64,000 bases of DNA from Clavaria fumosa (taxonomy: Eukaryota; Basidiomycota; Agaricomycetes; Agaricales; Clavariaceae). The translations under genes were made by a program, and so were the position numbers. Of the stretch, positions 62,108-64,000 are shown in pieces (the stretch's first letter is position 1; each line of letters starts with the position of its first letter). Location: positions 1 to 64,000 of the forward strand of contig OX637806.1 of the NCBI GenBank assembly GCA_951802425.1. Reading direction: 5' to 3'. The notes below the pieces were generated by a model that had not been told where the DNA came from, made no database searches, and worked only from the letters and a program-made list of their open reading frames with translations.

Positions 62108-64000
62108 TTATTGAGTTGCGTGAGTCGCACGAGGTTTTTCCAGGTAGGTTGCGTGGAAGTCCTTGAGGAGTTCCTTCGAGCTAGAAAGTGATTCTATTGG
62201 TTCCCAGGTGTCGTCCTCAGGTCCGTAACCTTCCCATCGTACGAGGTAAAGCACTTTCCTACCCCTCCTTCGAGAATCTAGTATGTCGGCGACTTCATAA
62301 TGTTGTTCGCTGTCGACCTCAATAGGGGGTGGGGGTTGCTGTTGCCACTGGGGGAAAGCGTCGTTGTAGACCTTTTCGAGTAACGAAACATGGAAAACAT
62401 TGTGAATTTCTCGCATCGATTTCAATAACTGGAGACAATATGCGTGAGTCGAAACTTTCGCAAGTATGGGGAAAGGTCCGGCTCGTTTTGAGTCCAATTT
62501 CTTCATCGGTCTCTTCGTCTTCACATTCTGCAAGTCTAACCACACCTTCGTTCCTTCTTTCCAGTCCGGTGTAACCTCTCTCTTCCTGTCCGCAAAGCGC
62601 GAGTAGGCCTCGTTCGTGACCTTGAGTTGATCTCGTAAGTGCTGATGGAGCGTCTTGAGATCGGTCGTGACCATGTGGGCTTCATGCGCAGGTATCCCTT
62701 CGAGGGAAATCGTGAGTCTTGGGTGGTATCCCTTGTTCGCGAAGAATGGGGAGACACCAGTCGCGCTGTGGGGGGTGTTGTTGTATACGAACTCGGTGAG
62801 CGGAAGTTGGTGGGTCCAGTCGTCCTGCTGGTAGTTCATATAGATTCGTATATATTGCTCCAAGATCTGGTTGACTCGTTCAGTTTGTCCGTCAGTCTCA
62901 GGATGATAGGCTGTGGAGAGATTGGAAGTAATATCCAGAGCCTGACATAATGAAGACCAAAACTTAGAAACGAATAATCTTCCTCTATCTGACACTATAT
63001 CCGCGGGTAGCCCATGCTTTGAGAAGACATGGGTGACAAAATGTTGAGCTAACTCTTTCGCAGTGTCGGTAGTGTTGGTGGAGATAAAGATTGCTTGTTT
63101 CATAAGTCGGCAGATGACAACGAGAATCGAGTCAAAGGTCGCAGAGAGGGGGAGGGCTTCGATATGGTCCATCGAAATTGAAGACCAAGGTCACTCGCCT
63201 ATGGGCAAGGGCTTGAGGAGTCCGTAGGGTTTGTGCCGGACGGGTTTTGCCCTTGCACAGGTGTGACAACCACGGACGTAGACGGTTACGTCCTTTCGGA
63301 GTCCTGGCCAGAAAAACAACCTGTTTATTAGCTGGGTTGTCTTTCTTATACCTGGATGTCCTCGTAGTTTATGGTCGTGATTGGAGCATAAGATATCGAA
63401 TCGGAGGGAGTCATGATCGGGGACGTATATTTTACCGTTATGAAGTAGTAGTGAGCCATCGGGCGAGAGTGAGAATGCCTTGTCGCGACCTTGTGAAGCG
63501 CCCTGTGATTTCTTTGAGAAGTAAGAGTTGCAAGGGGCGTGTCGAATTTGCAAAATTAGGGCTTCTTCGTTGAGGATGACGGCTGCTCGAAGTAATTCCA
63601 GTGGTATCGCGACCTTATTGTTTTGTGCATTGGTTGCGGGTTGGTCGGATTTCTTCGGGTAGACGTCGGGTCGTCACATGAGGGCATCTGGCTTCGCGCC
63701 TAGCTTTCCTGCTCGATAATGAATTACATAGTTGAAACTGGAAAGGTACTCTGCCCAGCGGGCTTGTCGACGGCTGAGTTGCTTCGTGGTGGTGAAATAA
63801 TGTAAGTTATTGTGGTCTGAAAAGACCTGAATTTGGTATCGCGCGCCTTTGAGGTACGCTCTCCATTGCTTGAATGCATCATGTATTGCGAGGAGCTCTT
63901 TGTCGTAAATGTTGTAGTTGAGCTCTGCGGCAATCATTGTACATGCGTGGAAAGCGATGGGATGTAGCTCGTTAGTCGCGGGATCAGTTTGAGAGAGAAT
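62108..64000 (-). pseudogene. Pol of Gypsy element 3: RNase H, integrase, chromodomain (5' end outside)
   Basis: The frame enters from 64000 in RNase H ([26 protein letters not shown]). It passes a TGA at 63674-63676 (KPDAL, M, stop, RPDVYPK, where the family has T/S-R-R) and reaches the integrase zinc finger (HDHKLRGHPGIRKTTQLINR; CHTCARAK). It passes a second TGA at 63191-63193 (LPIGE stop PWSSISMDHIEALP) and continues into the integrase core (MDHIEALP, VSDRGRLFVSKF, QTERVNQILEQY). It ends with a chromodomain (YEVADILDSRRRGRKVLYLV...DDTWEP). The catalytic residues visible are intact. Both stops are explicable by C-to-T changes at CG. Convergent with the antisense gene. Confidence 0.92.

Larger units (their letters stand above)
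56887..64000 (-). mobile_element. Gypsy element 3: chromovirus with an antisense spliced gene (3' part, runs off the window)
   Basis: In minus orientation: pol (RNase H, integrase, chromodomain) ending at 62108, then an oppositely oriented multi-exon gene (59929-62009), a polypurine tract (59813-59825) and a 3' LTR of about 1457 bp (56887-59812, less an inserted solo LTR). The insertion is in the protease of element 4. The 5' LTR, gag and most of pol are beyond 64000, so the target duplicate cannot be checked. Confidence 0.88.

Overview
The window is a repeat-dominated region of a filamentous fungus, most likely an agaricomycete (mushroom-forming basidiomycete). The pointers are introns of about 50 bp, two FunK1-type fungal kinase genes, a Plavaka-type transposase, hAT transposases, and Ty3/Gypsy chromoviruses that end in chromodomains. 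I see no rRNA, tRNA or CRISPR. Only two loci look intact: the FunK1 kinase gene at 39221-41522 and the gag-pol ORF of a young Gypsy element at 30011-34462.

Layout. (1) 1-9191 is a homogeneous 113-bp satellite, about 81 copies, with one G per monomer on the + strand. (2) 9158-17711 is a near-perfect palindrome with 937-bp arms and a 49-bp spacer. Its right arm was split by Gypsy element 1 (10992-17617, TSD agaaa). (3) 18070-24505 is a putative Plavaka/CACTA-like transposon. It has imperfect terminal inverted repeats, a decayed transposase 3' part, a 293-bp hAT MITE (22156-22448), and a captured, broken 5' portion of a Yta7/ATAD2-type AAA ATPase gene. (4) A minisatellite (25690-26567) was entered by a hAT element (26576-37471, TSD ctcccctc). 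The hAT gene was then entered by Gypsy element 2 (29710-35323, TSD aaatc), and a second 293-bp hAT MITE (36336-36628) lies in the same host element. (5) 37480-39200 is GC-rich, with simple repeats and an isoprenylcysteine methyltransferase-like relic. (6) 39221-41522 is an intact five-exon FunK1 gene. (7) 41523-52800 is decayed repeats: a Gypsy relic (element 5), two identical 344-bp repeats, an LTR relic, a hAT relic and several minisatellites. (8) 52808-54495 is a FunK1 pseudogene cut by Gypsy element 4 (54496-56886 visible). Element 4 is cut by Gypsy element 3 (56887 to beyond 64000), whose 3' LTR holds an inverted solo LTR (58300-59763, TSD gatgt).

The most unusual object is in element 3. 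Between the end of pol and the 3' LTR, on the strand opposite to pol, lies a gene with six exons and five short GT-AG introns (59929-62009). It encodes about 606 codons: a Zn2Cys6-like cysteine cluster, a long coiled coil and a conserved-looking C-terminal segment. An antisense position would explain how introns survive an RNA cycle. This copy is dead (two in-frame stops), but its exon structure is coherent.

Two further themes recur. Elements 1 and 2 both show a putative self-priming arrangement: a 10- or 11-nt primer-binding site complementary to a sequence in their own LTR 27-36 nt downstream of a TATA box. In-frame stops across the dead genes are mostly explainable as C-to-T (or G-to-A) changes, frequently CGA to TGA, as expected from cytosine methylation and deamination or a RIP-like process.
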